A DNA stretch of 64,000 bases from Ooceraea biroi (GCF_003672135.1 NC_039519.1:1922001-1986000); one strand, 5' to 3'; positions 32,721 through 44,405 are shown, counted from the stretch's first letter. Made by a program: numbers and translations. Notes: generated from the letters alone by a model not told the origin.

Positions 32721-32888
32721 AATGGCGAATTCGATTGGATACACTAGTGCGCACTGAGTGCACACCAAGGCTTGTTTACAGTCAATTTTTATATTTATAT
32801 TCTTATGTTTCTTCTTATAAAAATTGATTGTAACCAAGCCTTAGTATGTACTCAGTGCGCACTAGTGCATCCAATCGAATTCGCCATT
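32721..32888. mobile_element. Palindromic MITE, 168 bp
   Basis: AATGGCGAATTCGATTGGAT ... and its inverse ending CGCCATT. The arms (~75 bp each) include CACTAGTGCGCACTGAGT, itself palindromic; the spacer is ~15 bp. No coding. Confidence 0.85.
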
Positions 32889-33169
32889 ATAGAGGGTTTC
32901 TAGAAAAGTAAGACTTAGAGCGCTCATGGTGGCCAAAATTTGCATTATCAATCGTTGACAGCTGTTCCAGCTAAATATGAGACATTTCACCAACCGCGGC
33001 AGCACTAGTCTCTCCGCACACAACGAATAGACAATAAATGATATTTTCCAATATTATTATAAATATAATTTTGTTTTATTGCTCTTATTGATAATTTGCT
33101 TATGTGTCTTTCTTTATTGAATTCATAGAATATGACAGATTGCTGCCACATTTGTTACTGATTGTTTTG

Positions 33170-33262
33170 TAATGTTATACACTTGATAAGGACCCAAAGT
33201 TGGGGGTCGAAACATTGTGAATATATAGTAATAAAGTTGGTCAGGTCAATCATAAAGTTTTT
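33170..33262 (+). mobile_element. Penelope-like 3' end remnant
   Basis: CACTTGATAAGGACCCAAAG / GGGGGTCGAAACATTGTG is the terminal signature also present at 26330, 26865 and 27740. No coding sequence remains. Confidence 0.6.
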
Positions 33263-33649
33263 ATTTATTATTATAAATATCATATAAATCAATTTATACA
33301 TGTATAAAAAGAGAAAATAGGAAATATTCAAGCCTAACAAATAACATAGTACTCACAAAGTCGAATAAAAAGTGGATTATAAGTATTATATTATTACAAA
33401 TAAACAGAACAAAACATTAACACTAGCCAAGTTAGAAACAACTTTTAATTCTGGTAACAAAAGTTATTTAAAAACGTATTTTCATTGCATGTGGTGTACT
33501 TGATGACTATTTTGATATTTTCAACTGTACTATGTGTCGTATTCTTGATATTATTTGAAGTACTTGACAAAAATTTTGGATTCGCTAATATAACTATTGC
33601 ATTGTATATATCAATAGACACGGTAGTATCCCGCACCACGTAAAGTGCG

Positions 33650-33765
33650 AGAATGACCGAACGTGAATCATTTACGCGAATCGACGAGTTGCGAGATTAT
33701 TTTAGATCTCAATAATGGCTGAACCGATCAATTTTTAAGCAGGCTCAATCGTTAGCTTGGGTTTG
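33650..33765 (-). repeat. R-family repeat, diverged, inverted
   Basis: The reverse complement reads AACCCAAGCTAACGATTGAG ... TCGGTTCAGCCATTATTGAG, a diverged version of 22069-22180. Confidence 0.55.
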
Positions 33766-33770
33766 AATTA

Positions 33771-35058
33771 TTGGGTTGTTTGGAAAGTTATTTCGTTTTT
33801 TCAAGGAAAAATGAAAGGCGGTTTTTTCATATTTAGAATAAATTTTATTCAGTGGTGTATTAGCCATTTTGTTCCACTACCTTTCGCCATCTTTCTGGCA
33901 ACTTTAAGATTCCACGCTCATAGAAGTCCTTCTCCTTATTGACAAAAAATTGAAGCAAGTGATTTTTGACGCCTTCATTTGAATCGAAGTTTACATTGTT
34001 CAAAGAATTTTGTAGAGACCGGAACAAATGATAATCGGATGGTGCCAGATCAGGAGAGTATGGTGGGTGTGGTAGCACATCCCATCCAAGCTGTAAAAGC
34101 TTCTGGCGAGTGACCAAACTTGTGTGTGGTCTGGCATTGTCGTGATGGAATACGACACCTTTCCTATTCGCCAATTCTGGTCGCTTCTGCTTGATGGCAG
34201 CATCCAATTCATCCAGCTGACGACAATACACTTTTGAATCAATCGTCTAGTTGCTTGGTAGTAGCTCGAAAAATACGATTCCCTTCCAATCCCACCATAC
34301 AGAAAGCATGGTCTTCTTTTGATGAATATCTGCCTTGGATGTCGATTGAGCAGGTTCATCTTACCTGGACCATGATCGTTTTCGCTTAACATTGTTGTAA
34401 ACAATCCATTTTTCATCTCCAGTTATGATTCGCTTCAAAAATGGTTCATTTTCTTCACGTTTCAACAATGAATCGCAGATGGTAATGCGTCGAATCAAGT
34501 CAATTTCCTTTAAATTGTGTGGAACCCAAATATCGAGCTTTGAAACGAATCCAAGGCGTTTCAAATGATCGTAAACGGTCGAATTCGATAAATTTAACTT
34601 TTCAGCAATTTCGCGTGTTGTTATGCGACGGTTTGCATCCACCAGAGCCTTTATTTTCTCGTCATCAGCTTTAATTGGCCGACCTGAACGTGGTGCATCT
34701 TTCAAATCGAAATTTCCAGTACGAAATTTCGAAAACCAATTCTGACACTGACGTTCACTCAATACATCTTCTCCGTACACGGCACACAATTTTTTTCTCG
34801 CTTGCACTGCATTTTTACCCTTTTGGTAGTAAAAAAGCAAAATATTACGAAAATGCTCACTTTGATTTTCCATGTTTGATGTGATGCCAAAAAACAATTA
34901 CTTTACAGATCGCAACACAATAAGATACTAAATGACGTCTGAAATGTCAGTTGTCAAAATATAAAACGAATTTGCCGCTTAGAGTAAGGTTAAGTATCGA
35001 GGAACGCGACTAACGACATCGCTTTGTGAAAAACGAAATTACTTTTCGAACAACCCAA
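33771..35058 (-). mobile_element. Full-length mariner element, 1288 bp
   Basis: TA (33769-33770, 35059-35060) flanks TTGGGTTGTTTGGAAAGTTA / AACTTTTCGAACAACCCAA-type inverted ends. Size is normal for mariner. Its transposase is broken (see 33860-34897). Confidence 0.93.
33860..34897 (-). pseudogene. Mariner transposase (DD34D), frameshifted
   Basis: Starts MENQSEHFRNILLFYYQKGK; the helix-turn-helix pair ends near VPHNLKE; GDEKWIVYNN carries the first catalytic Asp. The frame hits a stop straight after KRKRSWSR (about 34363), the continuation (PAQSTSKADIHQKKTML) being out of frame. A TAG at 34249-34247 breaks it again before FHHDNARPHTS (second Asp) and YSPDLAPSDYHLF (third Asp, D34D spacing). 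The wording resembles mellifera-group mariners known from ants; the subfamily is inference. Confidence 0.92.
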
Positions 35059-35333
35059 TATATTATGAAAGTTTAAATTCTTATTTTTCTTCTATATGCC
35101 TCATAAGCGGAAATATTATGATGTAAAGTGCGATTGCGCTAAACAGTGCGCTCCTCGAATGCAGTCCTAGTCATAGTAGGTGCCCTGACATATCGACACG
35201 ATTTACCTGATAAATAGGGTGCGTTTACGAAACTCAACAGTTGTGCAACTGTTGAGTGAGCACAACTGAGCGCTCAGTGATGTACGTTGAACATAATTAA
35301 TCAATACTACGAAATTTCTGACTACTTATTATC
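35059..35333. other. Spacer; no gene
   Basis: AT-rich, with one short perfect palindrome CAACAGTTGTGCAACTGTTG at about 35238. Nothing else recognised. Confidence 0.4.
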
Positions 35334-37079
35334 TCACTAAAAAAAACCTCTCATAGGTGAAAAAAAATACGCCAAGTACATAAAAAATCCCAAGTTGTAC
35401 GCAACAAAAGGTTTAAAAAAATATTTATTATAAAAATCGAAATTAAATATAAAAGTAATTGTAAATTAGCATTTATCTAGAAATAATTTAGTTTTAGTAC
35501 TTTCTCTAAATATTTCCCATGCATACTCTCTTATTGCATGATGACATTGAAGTACTTGGCGTGCCCGGGTCGTATATTAAAACATATTGTCCTACCTATT
35601 ATCTCTACTTTACATGTAAATTATTTGTATTATACTAACAAGGAAATATTTCCAGCTGATTCATCGTTTTCGATTCAAACTTTATGCAGAAATGTTGTGG
35701 GTGATGCCAGTAGCATATTCTGCAAGTTACAGCCCCTACCTTTACGTTAAAAAAAATGGCGATATAAAACCTTCCCATGCAGGGTGTCCCAAAAAGCTGG
35801 AAACGGTCGAATATTTCATAAGCATTGCAGTTTAGAAGAAAATGTTTCAGACAAAAGTTGTAAGGTTTTAAAAAGCGCATTCAGTGGCAAAATGAGTGTG
35901 ACCATGGGTAGTTTTACCAAGGTCAACTTTTTAATGAAAACTCCTATTTTTTATGATATTATCTTTTTCTACTAATTAATTTGAACAACTTTTGTCTGAA
36001 ATATTTTTTTGGATTTTCTGTTTTTAATTTTTTTTTTATTTTCTGTTTAAATTTGGTTTATTTTTCTGTTTTAATTTTTTTATTTTTCTGTTTTAAATTT
36101 TGTTATTCTTTTGATTTAATTTTTTGCATTTTTATGTTTTTAAGTAATTTTAAGTTAATGATAACATGTGCGATTCAAAAAATGTTTAAGACACAAAAAT
36201 TGATTACAGTGGGCGCAACTAATAAAAACTGTTTTTTCACATCAAAATTACTTAAAAACATAAAAATGCAAAAAGTAAATCAAAAGAATAACAAAATTTA
36301 AAACAGAAAAATAAAAAAATTAAAACGGAAAAATAAAAAAAATTTAAACAGAAAATAAAAAAAATTAAAAACAGAAAATCCAAAAAAATATTTCAGACAA
36401 AAGTTGTTCACATTAATTAGTAGAAAAAGATAATATAATACAAAATAGGAGTTTTCATTAAAAAAATCAAGTTGACCTTGGTAACACTACCCATGGTCAC
36501 ACTCATATTGCCACTGAATGCGCTTTTTAAAACCTTACAACTTTTGTTTGAAACATTTTCTTCTAAACTGCAATTGTCGACGCGACACGGCGCGACCGGG
36601 TAGATACGCCAACGGGTGGACGCTCCGCCACGACTTGCGTGAAGCGACCGATTCCACCAGGAAAATTGGAGTCGCAAGGCGGGGGAAGAGAAAAAGGAGC
36701 CACGTGTTCCGCGCACTGCACTTTATTTACAGTTTGTCATAGGTGCCAATGGGTTTGATTATGCACACCCTCAGAAAGGATTTCTGATAACAAGACAAAA
36801 AATATTCTTGACTAATTTAATCGTATTACAAGTATAAAAAATATGAAAATAAAACAATTTTTAATTTAAATCAGTAATTTCTATTCTTCTCTCTCGAATT
36901 AAATAAGATTGTCTTACTGTCTTGAGACAAGAGTAACATATACAAATTTATGCTTATATATTCTTGTATGTAGAATAATTTGATATTAGCGCCACTTTAT
37001 AGTAGGCTTTGTCGATGTCGACGCATCATTTTCTCACAGTCGCTCGTCGACTCGGCGTTTCTGCGTCCTTTATTCGGAT

Positions 37080-37308
37080 AAAACGGCCAATATTTATGTG
37101 TTGCAATCGAAAATCGGGAAAGTGTTTCTGTGTATTTCTGTGTTTCTGTTATTTACAATGAATAAGTGCAATACTTTACAAGAAATATTAAAAGATATGG
37201 AAATGTCTTATCTCGAATCTTATTTCTCAAGTAAGTACATATACACAGAAATACACAGAAACACTTTCCCGATTTTCGATTACAACACATAAATATTGGC
37301 CGTTTTGT
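37080..37308. mobile_element. Small palindrome within the LTR-like insertion
   Basis: AAACGGCCAATATTTATGTG ... TTCTGTGTATTTCTGTG and its inverse at 37241-37307 form ~65-bp arms around a ~100-bp core that contains a start codon and a splice donor. Confidence 0.8.
37158..37230 (+). CDS. Exon-like frame ending at GTAAGT, unrecognised
   Basis: ATG at 37158 opens 24 codons (MNKCNTLQEILKDMEMSYLE, then SYFS) followed by CTCAA|GTAAGTAC, a strong donor. The Leu/Glu pattern is reminiscent of the first helix of SAM-like domains at the start of some transposon proteins, but it is too short to decide. No acceptor or second exon in the element. Confidence 0.35.
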
Positions 37309-38459
37309 GCAGATTCTACAAATTCTCTTACAATAATAGAATAAGATGTCTTTTAGATCTCACAATATTCTTAAATCAAGAATATTTTGAACTTGCTACA
37401 AATTTTTATCTAAATCCTTCTGAGAAAATTAATGAGATAGCACCAAGATTATTATAATCTAGATTTTAGAATTTTCTATTCAAGATTAAAATATGCTTCT
37501 TTTCAATAATAAATATGATTGTCGCTATAGCGATCTTATTTTATGATAAATTAAAGAGTAATAGCATTAAGTCCAGAAATCTTTTCTGTGGATGCACGCA
37601 CAATTGAGCCGCTCACACAAGTGAGCCGTTGGATGGTGATCGCTCAGACGGCAGCAATCGCTCGATCCAGCCGTGATCGCGCCGAATACGCCGGCCACGA
37701 TAGGAGCACGGGCTCCGAATGCTCCGACGGAGACCGCAGGACGATGGCGAGCAGGAATCGCACGAAGGCGCCGCGTGTCGTATCGCTTGATCCCTGCTGA
37801 GACTTGTTCCGTGTGGAAGGACGGACCGGCCACGAGCTCGCGAGTTAATTCGAGTGACTTGACCACTCGTCACGACAATCGACCGCACTCAATCGACCGG
37901 AGATGCGGCTTGTTCACGACTTCGAATCGTTCTCCCTCGCTACGTACTATTATCGGAGCACGGTTGCCGAATTCCTCAGTCAGCCAATCACCGCGAGACA
38001 CGCGGGCCGCGACGTCGTTTGGGCACATTATGATATCCCCCGCAGCGACAGGCTTCGACCGGTGATCCGACGGATGTCGCCATCGATCCGCGAATTGATC
38101 ACCCCCGCGAGCCGGGACGATTACGCGCGCTCGCGACATGTAACGCGAATTTTCCAACAGCAATGCTTATGAAATATTCGATCGTTTCCAGCTTTTTGGG
38201 ACACCCTGCATGGGAAGGTTTTTATATCGCTATTTTTTTAACGCAAAGGTAGGGGCTGTAACTTGCAGAATATGCTACTGGCATCACCCATAACATTTCT
38301 GCATACAGTTTGAATCGAAAACGATGAATCAGCTGGAAACGTTCCCTTGTAAGTAATGAAAACAGATATTTATAATTAATTTACTAGTCTATAAAACTGT
38401 AAATGTGTTTATTTTAATATATCCAACTAAAAAGGTTTGTGAGTCATTATTGACAATTA

Positions 38460-38535
38460 AGATACAAGATACAAGAGAAAGAGACAGAGAAAGAGAGAGA
38501 GAGAGGGAGGGGGAGAGAGAGATACAAGATACAAA
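38460..38535 (+). repeat. GA-rich microsatellite
   Basis: (GA)n with GGGAGGGGGA interruptions inside the right arm of F2. Confidence 0.9.
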
Positions 38536-39095
38536 TCAAGTCAAGATACTGTACAAATTTCTAAGAATTTTAAGATAGTTACAAGAAGATATGTCCAATG
38601 CGACCCGGGCACGCCAAGTACTTCAATGTCGTCATGCAATAAGAGAGTATGCATGGGAAATATTTAGAGAAAGTACTCAAACTGAATTGTTTCTAGATAT
38701 TTGGCTAGTTAACAATTGATTTTATATTTAGTTTTGATTTTTATAATAAATATTTTTTAAACTTTTTGTTGCGTATAAGTTGGAATTTTTTATATGCTTG
38801 GCGTAGTTTTTTCACCTTTGTAAGATTTTTTTAGTGGAATATATTTACAGTTATGAATTATGAGATCATCTTCGCATCGCTTTTGTAAACTGAAGTAAGT
38901 TTCATGAATTTGTAATTGTTATTTGACATTTCACGTCATTTTGTATTTTTATAAATGTTTTTATTAGAAATTATTACATGAGATGCTGGACAAATTCTCA
39001 AGTTCGTATACGCACAAATCTTTATCAGGCAAAAGTTTTGCTCGGATTTTAAAATAACCCTGAGGTTTTATAGCTTATATCATATTGTTATCAAA

Positions 39096-42000
39096 ATGTT
39101 GGATCTCTCATTAGCGGAATGTATGGTTACGTGTAGCAGCGTGCTTCTCATAGGTATATATAGCATAAAGATTACACAATTATTAGATATTACTTAATAT
39201 TGAAAGTTTTAAAATTTAACCAAAACGATTATTGGAAAATTTAAAAAACCTTAATATCTATAAGTTAAAAATAATTTTAATTACAGAAAGATGTATTGTT
39301 ATAATTTAAAAAATGATAACCAGAAATTGATATAAGTTATATGAATTTTATGAAGTTATAAATTTATGATTTTGTATTATATTTATAGTCACACACACAC
39401 ATACACACGCGCGCGCGCGCGCGCACGCACACGCACACACACAGAGTATTATTAGATTATATATGTATAAATATATATACAACAATCTAATAATATATAT
39501 TTATATACATATATTTATATTGATATTTATATTTATATTTATATTTATATTTATATTTATATTTATATTTATATATTTATATAATCTAGAATTTAGATTG
39601 TTTTATTTTATTACAATTTTCTTACATAATCTTTTTTTTCAGTTTTACTGTTAACCGAAATTTTGGATTGGACACAATTATTTGTATGGTTGGAAAACGA
39701 CTATTATCCCCTCGCTTTCTCATTCGGATATGCCCATCAAAACGGACCTCACACTTGGAAAGACCTATATCCTGATAGTAGCGGTAGCTATCAATCACCC
39801 ATCAATATTATTACTAGACTTGCCATAGTAGTGCAACCATCAGAATTGCTTCAGTGGAGCAATTTTAACAGCGGACCTTTATCGATGACCATCACAAATG
39901 ACGGTCATGCAGGTATGTATATATTTCCCATAGGTAAGCAACTAAATTAAAATAGATTATGATAAATTTCTAATATTTTTTGCTACAGTTTCTATACAAT
40001 AATTTATAGAACTAGATAAACTAAATTAAATATAGTCCTGTAATATTGTTTATTTTATATTATACATTACAATTTATAATACATGTAAAATTAAATGAAA
40101 TAAAACTAAAAATTTATTATAATTATCTTCATATTTTTTATGTTTTGCGTTAATTTATAGTAATTCTTCGAGGGTTTTGGACTAGCACCATGTGGCCACA
40201 ACTTCAAGGTGGACCTTTAACCGGTGCATACGATTTCTTTAATATTCTCTTTCACTGGGGTCCATCTAACGAGGAAGGCAGTGAACATACTTTAGACTAT
40301 GTTCGTTATCCTATGGAGTTACAAGTGATTCATACGAAGCGTGGAATTAAATCACCTATGGATGCAATCACACTTGGAGCAAAGGATGGGATTGTAATCG
40401 TTTCTTTCTTCCTTCAAGTAAGATTGTTTCGTTACCGAATCATATTTTATATATTGGGTCAGTCAAAAAGTTTAGTCCGATTTTTGCATCAAATTTACTT
40501 ATTTGTTGCATTCAGAAGCAAAATTATTTATCAATCAATTATTTAATCACAATCAGGACTTCCCTTTCCGGTGCTGGAGACTAGAGAGTCTCTAGGAGAG
40601 AGAGACGACACGTTAGTAATAAATAAGAAGTAATAAATAAGTTAGTATAAATAAGTTATCAGCATAAAAACTATATTTGCAATGTTTTAGTACGTTCTTA
40701 AAGTCCGATAAGTATAGCACAAATAAAAGAGGCCCAAGAATGGATCCTTGAGGTACACCTACTCTGACAGAGGTAGGCGACGATAGAGCTGAGATTAAAG
40801 GATCTTTTACCATCTGAGATCTCTCTCCAAGATGGGAAGAGATCCAAATCGAATCGAATGTTTTACTGACCCAATATGTAATAGCTATTTCCTATCAAGA
40901 AATTACATACATTCTAATACATCAACTGATCAAGATGTATTTCGTTTGTCAGATCTAATTTTTTGCAATCCCGTTTATTTAACAACAACGTTACAGATAA
41001 ATCATGTAGATAATCCTTATCTGGATCACATTGTGAGCAATTTGTGGCGCATTACCTGTCCGGGTTCCAAGGTCTATATACCTCCTTTCCCATTAGAATG
41101 GATGTTTGCACCATTTGACCGAAATTATTACACATACAATGGTTCTTTTAGTCAACCTCCCTGCAGTGAAATTGTCACCTGGATTATTCAACAAGAACCG
41201 ATTGCCATATCGTCGTCGCAAGTAAGATTGTTAACGTTATTACTTAAATTATTAGTACCGGTTTTTATTATCAATATATTAGGAGCGTGATTTAGTTTTG
41301 AGGGTTTGCAACAGATGGCTGTAGTGTCAGTTTGTTCCAATAGCTGTTTCCGATAACTGTTGTTTCTTACAGTGTTGACATTATCCATGACATTTAGTAG
41401 CATTATAGCAATAGATTCAATAACAGTCGTGTTTATATCATCGTAAAAATGCAACTTCCGAAAGAGCATTTTTGACATGCGTTGCTTTTGTTTTTTAATC
41501 AAAAGAAAACTGCGGCTGACGGTTATAGAATTTTTGTGGAAACTTATGGTGATTCTGCCCCATCAATTAAGACGTGTGAATACTGGTTTAGACGCTTTAA
41601 AAGTGGTGATACTGATGTGAAGGACAAAGAACGCTCGGGATAACCAAGAAAGCTTGAAAATGCAGATTTGCAAGCATTATTGGATGAAAATCCAACACAA
41701 TCCACTTCAGAACTTGCCAGAGCATTAAATGTTGATCGTACAACAGTTACCAAACATTTACATGAAATGGGAAAAATTCAGAAAGAAGGGAAATGGGTTC
41801 GACATCAATTATCGGAAAGTGCCATTGCGAACCGGTTGAACATTTGCATTTCGTTGATTGCCAGGCAAAAAAAGAAGAGTCTTTTGTCTCGGATTGTTAC
41901 TGGGGATGAAAAGTGGATCTATTTCGATAATCCCAAACGCAGAAAATCATGGGTGGATCCAGGCGAACCATCAACATCCACTCCGAGACGCAATATTCAC

Positions 42001-42703
42001 GGTTCAAAAGTAATGCTCTGTATTTGGTGGGATAGTCTACTATGAGCTGTTAAATCCGCATGAGACTGTCACGGCTGATCGTTATCGACACCAATTGTAC
42101 AAGTTGAAGCAAGCATTGGACCAAAAACGACCACCAATTGCGAGTAAACGACGGAAAGTGGTTCTTCTTCGTGACAAGGCTCGACCTCACGTTGTGTTAT
42201 CAGTGAAACAAACATTATTAGAGCTTGAATGGGAAGTCTTACCGCACCCCGCGTATTCTCCGGACATTGCTCCATGTGATTATTATTTGTTCCGGTGGAT
42301 GCAACACGCTTTAGAGGATACACACTTTCATAATTTCGAAGAAGTGCGAAAATTCGTCAACGAATGGATCAACTGAAAAGAAGAGTCATTTTATCGTCGT
42401 GGAATCCATCTGTTGCCAGAAAGATGGGAAAAAGTTATAGAAAACGAAGGAAAATATTTTGATTAAGGTATTCATTCATTATCATATTTAAATACATGCG
42501 TTTTTGAGCAAATAAAACCCTCAAAACTAAATCACACCCCTAATAAATCCATAATAAGTAAATATATAATTTTTTGGTTTTAGATGGAGCAATTTCGAAA
42601 AATCTGTTCAATGGATGGTCCGTTGCTTCTGAATTGTCGACCGGTTCAGCCGCTAAACGATCGTAATGTGTATTTTTACGAAGAAAGTGTGGATAATAAT
42701 TAA
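39096..42703 (+). CDS. Carbonic-anhydrase-related protein (alpha-CA fold, zinc ligands lost)
   Basis: Five exons join in frame to 309 aa: 39096-39153, 39643-39912, 40161-40417, 40997-41221 and 42584-42703; all introns are GT/AG. Residues ~10-24 are hydrophobic (VTCSSVLLIVLLL), a signal peptide or anchor. The alpha-CA core follows: FGYAHQNGPHTW, SYQSPINI, NDGHAVIL, EGSEHT, YPMELQVIH, NGSFSQPPCSEIV, PLLLNCRPVQPLN. The zinc-ligand segment normally HxHW reads ILFHW (Leu139 for the first His; His141 kept) and the third ligand is Gln164, so CO2 hydration is not expected. The proton-shuttle His remains in NDGHA. Loss of the first and third ligands is also the pattern of vertebrate CARP X. Two introns hold mariner elements. 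Its 3' end faces the tetraspanin 3' end 2.5 kb away. Confidence 0.9.
39385..39580 (+). repeat. (CA)n/(CG)n and (ATATTT)n microsatellites in CARP intron 1
   Basis: CACACACATACACACGCGCGCG at 39391-39425 and about eight ATATTT units at 39525-39575. Confidence 0.92.
40454..40874. mobile_element. Mariner-like MITE in CARP intron 3
   Basis: TA (40452-40453, 40875-40876) flanks TTGGGTCAGTCAAAAAGTTT / TTTTACTGACCCAA. It contains an inserted piece of a LINE reverse transcriptase (40613-40813). Confidence 0.8.
40613..40813 (-). pseudogene. LINE reverse transcriptase fragment
   Basis: The minus strand encodes VPQGSILGPLLFVLYLSDF followed by a decayed FYADN box, the GVPQGSxLGPLLF motif of non-LTR reverse transcriptases. 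About 65 codons, truncated at both ends, distinct from the LINE at 8565-13493. Confidence 0.8.
41279..42543 (+). mobile_element. Full-length mariner element in CARP intron 4
   Basis: TA duplications (41277-41278, 42544-42545) flank TTAGGAGCGTGATTTAGTTT / AAACTAAATCACACCCCTAA. 1265 bp, same strand as the host gene, distinct from the mariner at 33771. Confidence 0.9.
41478..42465 (+). pseudogene. Mariner transposase (DD34D), broken
   Basis: Readable from NQKKTAADGYRIFVETYG through WFRRFKSGD. A TAA follows KERSG (41641). The long open piece then holds LDENPTQSTSELARAL and GDEKWIYFDN (first Asp), frameshifts after MLCIWWD (about 42035), and resumes with VVLLRDKARPHVV (second Asp) and YSPDIAPCDYYLF (third Asp). 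It ends ERWEKVIENEGKYFD. Another stop (TGA) follows VNEWIN. At least three lesions. Confidence 0.9.
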
Positions 42704-43533
42704 CTCATATATATTTCATCAAAATATTTATATGATTGATTCATCAAAACTCTTATTTTATATATCAGGTAATTTTCTGTCTTTGATATCGATTTTCTAC
42801 TTACGATTTTCAAAATTATTATTAAGAATATTCGTAATATAATGCATAAACTGCTTCTGTAAATCGCATAAGTCTAACTTTGAGACATTACTAGATTTCG
42901 ATAGGATATAAATGTAAAATTTAATATACTTCTCACAACTAATGAGAATGTAAAATAAAATGTAACGAAATGTAACGATTTTATACAGAGGACATCTTTA
43001 TTATCTCATTAAGGTGCTTACTATAAACACGTAGAACATTTCCGGCCAATTGTATTGAGAAAATAAAAATATATTAAAATTTATGTTAATTATTATACAA
43101 TAAATTCCTTTGGCACAAGTTATCATAATATATTCTTCAAAAATTAGTGTTGTAGAGGAAAGCGTTTTCTTGATTAGAGAATATATATATATATATGACG
43201 CATTTTTTACACTGATCTATATATGCCTGTATCACAAATATATAAATTAAATGGATGAATATCTACAAGAATCTAATATATATTTATTTATTATTATGAC
43301 ATTCCGTGGCTCTGATCAATATATGTCGATCATTAATCTTTTCCTCAAATCGAAAAATGTAGAATTAAATTAATAAATATCTTCAGTAATAACATTAATA
43401 TTGACTATTAGACTAATTAATTAAACACGTATAAATAAAAATTTAGTGCGTTATTAAATGAAGACAATGAGATTTTTTATCTTTTTATCTGAAAGCTGTT
43501 TAATAAAACTAAGAAATTGAAAACGTCATTATA
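42704..43533 (+). other. 3' flank of CARP gene; no other gene
   Basis: AT-rich; AATAAA at 42954-42959 and about 43062 are candidate polyadenylation signals. Nothing else seen. Confidence 0.45.
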
Positions 43534-44405
43534 CACGGTGTTTCACATAAGGGTAAAAACCTTTCGTCCACAGGTAGATCTCGTCAAATTGATATAAAAA
43601 GTCCTGTACAACTTTGCAAACAACCTCGTAAAATTTCGTGTTATTATTAAAAGAAGATTAGCGAATCAGTACATGCTTTAGTGGGCTCGTCGGTAGGAGG
43701 GTCTCACGCTCGTTGTTTTACGGTTCACAAGGGAACATCGCGAAGTGGAAAATTCTGATTTTGATGAAACTTTATACACATGTAGAGCGAGTTAATAGAT
43801 GAATTTAGAAATTATCCGTTGCGGCCCAAAAACGGTTTTCATGGTAAAACTACTTCTATTTAACCATATTAATAAATTTTTTTTAAACATAATTTGGAAA
43901 ATTTTTGAAAAAATTATATTTAAAAAATTTTTATTAAGGTGGTTAAATAGAAGTAGTTTTACCATGAAACTTTTGTATAAAATATTTTTCGATATTTCGA
44001 ATAATTTCCGAGATATATCGAGAAAAAGCAAAAAGCCAGCTTACGTTTGAAGGGTGGTTTCACCCCTTAAAACCGTTTTTGGGCCGCAACGAATAATTTC
44101 TAAATTCATCTATTAACTCGCCTTATATGTGTATAAAGGTGCATCAAAATCAGAATTTTCCACTTTGCGATGTTCCCTTGTCAGTGGGGCGCGATGGCAC
44201 CAGTGAAGCCAGAAAGCGTGCTTTGTAGCATGCAGTGTGGATGGAGTGAGAATGGTCTCGCGAATCGTCGCACGCGTTCTGACATGACTGATGTGAGTGG
44301 AGAGGATAAAGGCCTCAACCGCCTTTTTAAGGACTTTTTAATTCATTTTGACGAGATCTACCTACTTGTGAGCGAAAAGTTTTTACCCTTATGTAAAACA
44401 CCCTG
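43534..44405. mobile_element. Mariner-like TIR element between CARP and tetraspanin
   Basis: TA-flanked CACGGTGTTTCACATAAGGG / CCCTTATGTAAAACACCCTG. Nested inside is an inverted pair (about 43740-43890 and 43940-44170: GATGAATTTAGAAATTATCC; GGTAAAACTACTTCTATTTA). No transposase. Confidence 0.85.

Larger units (their letters stand above)
32077..32902 (+). mobile_element. Possible P-element-like remnant carrying a THAP first exon
   Basis: TAGAGACCCTCTATAA (32077-32092) and its one-mismatch inverse TTATAGAGGGTTTCTA (32887-32902) could be terminal repeats. A second inverted pair CCATTTTCGGGGCA lies at about 32113 and 32667. A THAP exon lies between. P-element transposases begin with a THAP domain, hence the proposal; it is weak. 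Confidence 0.3.
36575..38159. mobile_element. LTR-like insertion (TG...CA, 1585 bp) with 5-bp duplication GCAAT
   Basis: GCAAT at 36570-36574 and 38160-38164 flanks TGTCGACGCGACACGG ... TTTTCCAACA. The other arm of element N reads GCATTGCAGTTTAG straight through, confirming the empty site. TG...CA ends and a 5-bp duplication fit a solo LTR. The last ~600 bp (37560-38160) is GC-rich. Long frames there on both strands overlap one another and look non-coding. A small palindrome with an exon-like frame sits inside. Confidence 0.75.
35780..38208. mobile_element. Palindromic element N, interrupted by an LTR-like insertion
   Basis: Begins CAGGGTGTCCCAAAAAGCTG and ends with its inverse. Without the 1585-bp insert it is ~840 bp, a near-complete palindrome with arms containing ATGAGTGTGACCATGGGTAG and a TTTCTGTTTTAATTTTTT run. 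No coding. Confidence 0.85.
35334..38838. mobile_element. Large foldback element F2 with several nested layers
   Basis: Outer arms 35334-35590 and 38590-38838 are inverted copies of the F1 family (ACTTGGCGTGCCCGGGTCG; TTTTAAACCTTTTGTTGCG). A second inverted pair lies inside, 35626-35779 and 38209-38355 (CAGCTGATTCATCGTTTTCG), then element N (35780-38208), then the LTR-like insertion, then a small palindrome. Confidence 0.85.

Noticed and set aside
37567..38172. Overlapping GC-rich frames on both strands
   Set aside because: Four or more frames are open at once because stop codons are rare in GC-rich DNA; the region lies in the LTR-like insertion and no domain is recognisable.
2793..38838. 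Regularly spaced repeats as a CRISPR array
   Set aside because: Repeats are inverted, long and irregularly spaced, in a genome with spliced animal genes; they are foldback and TIR transposons.
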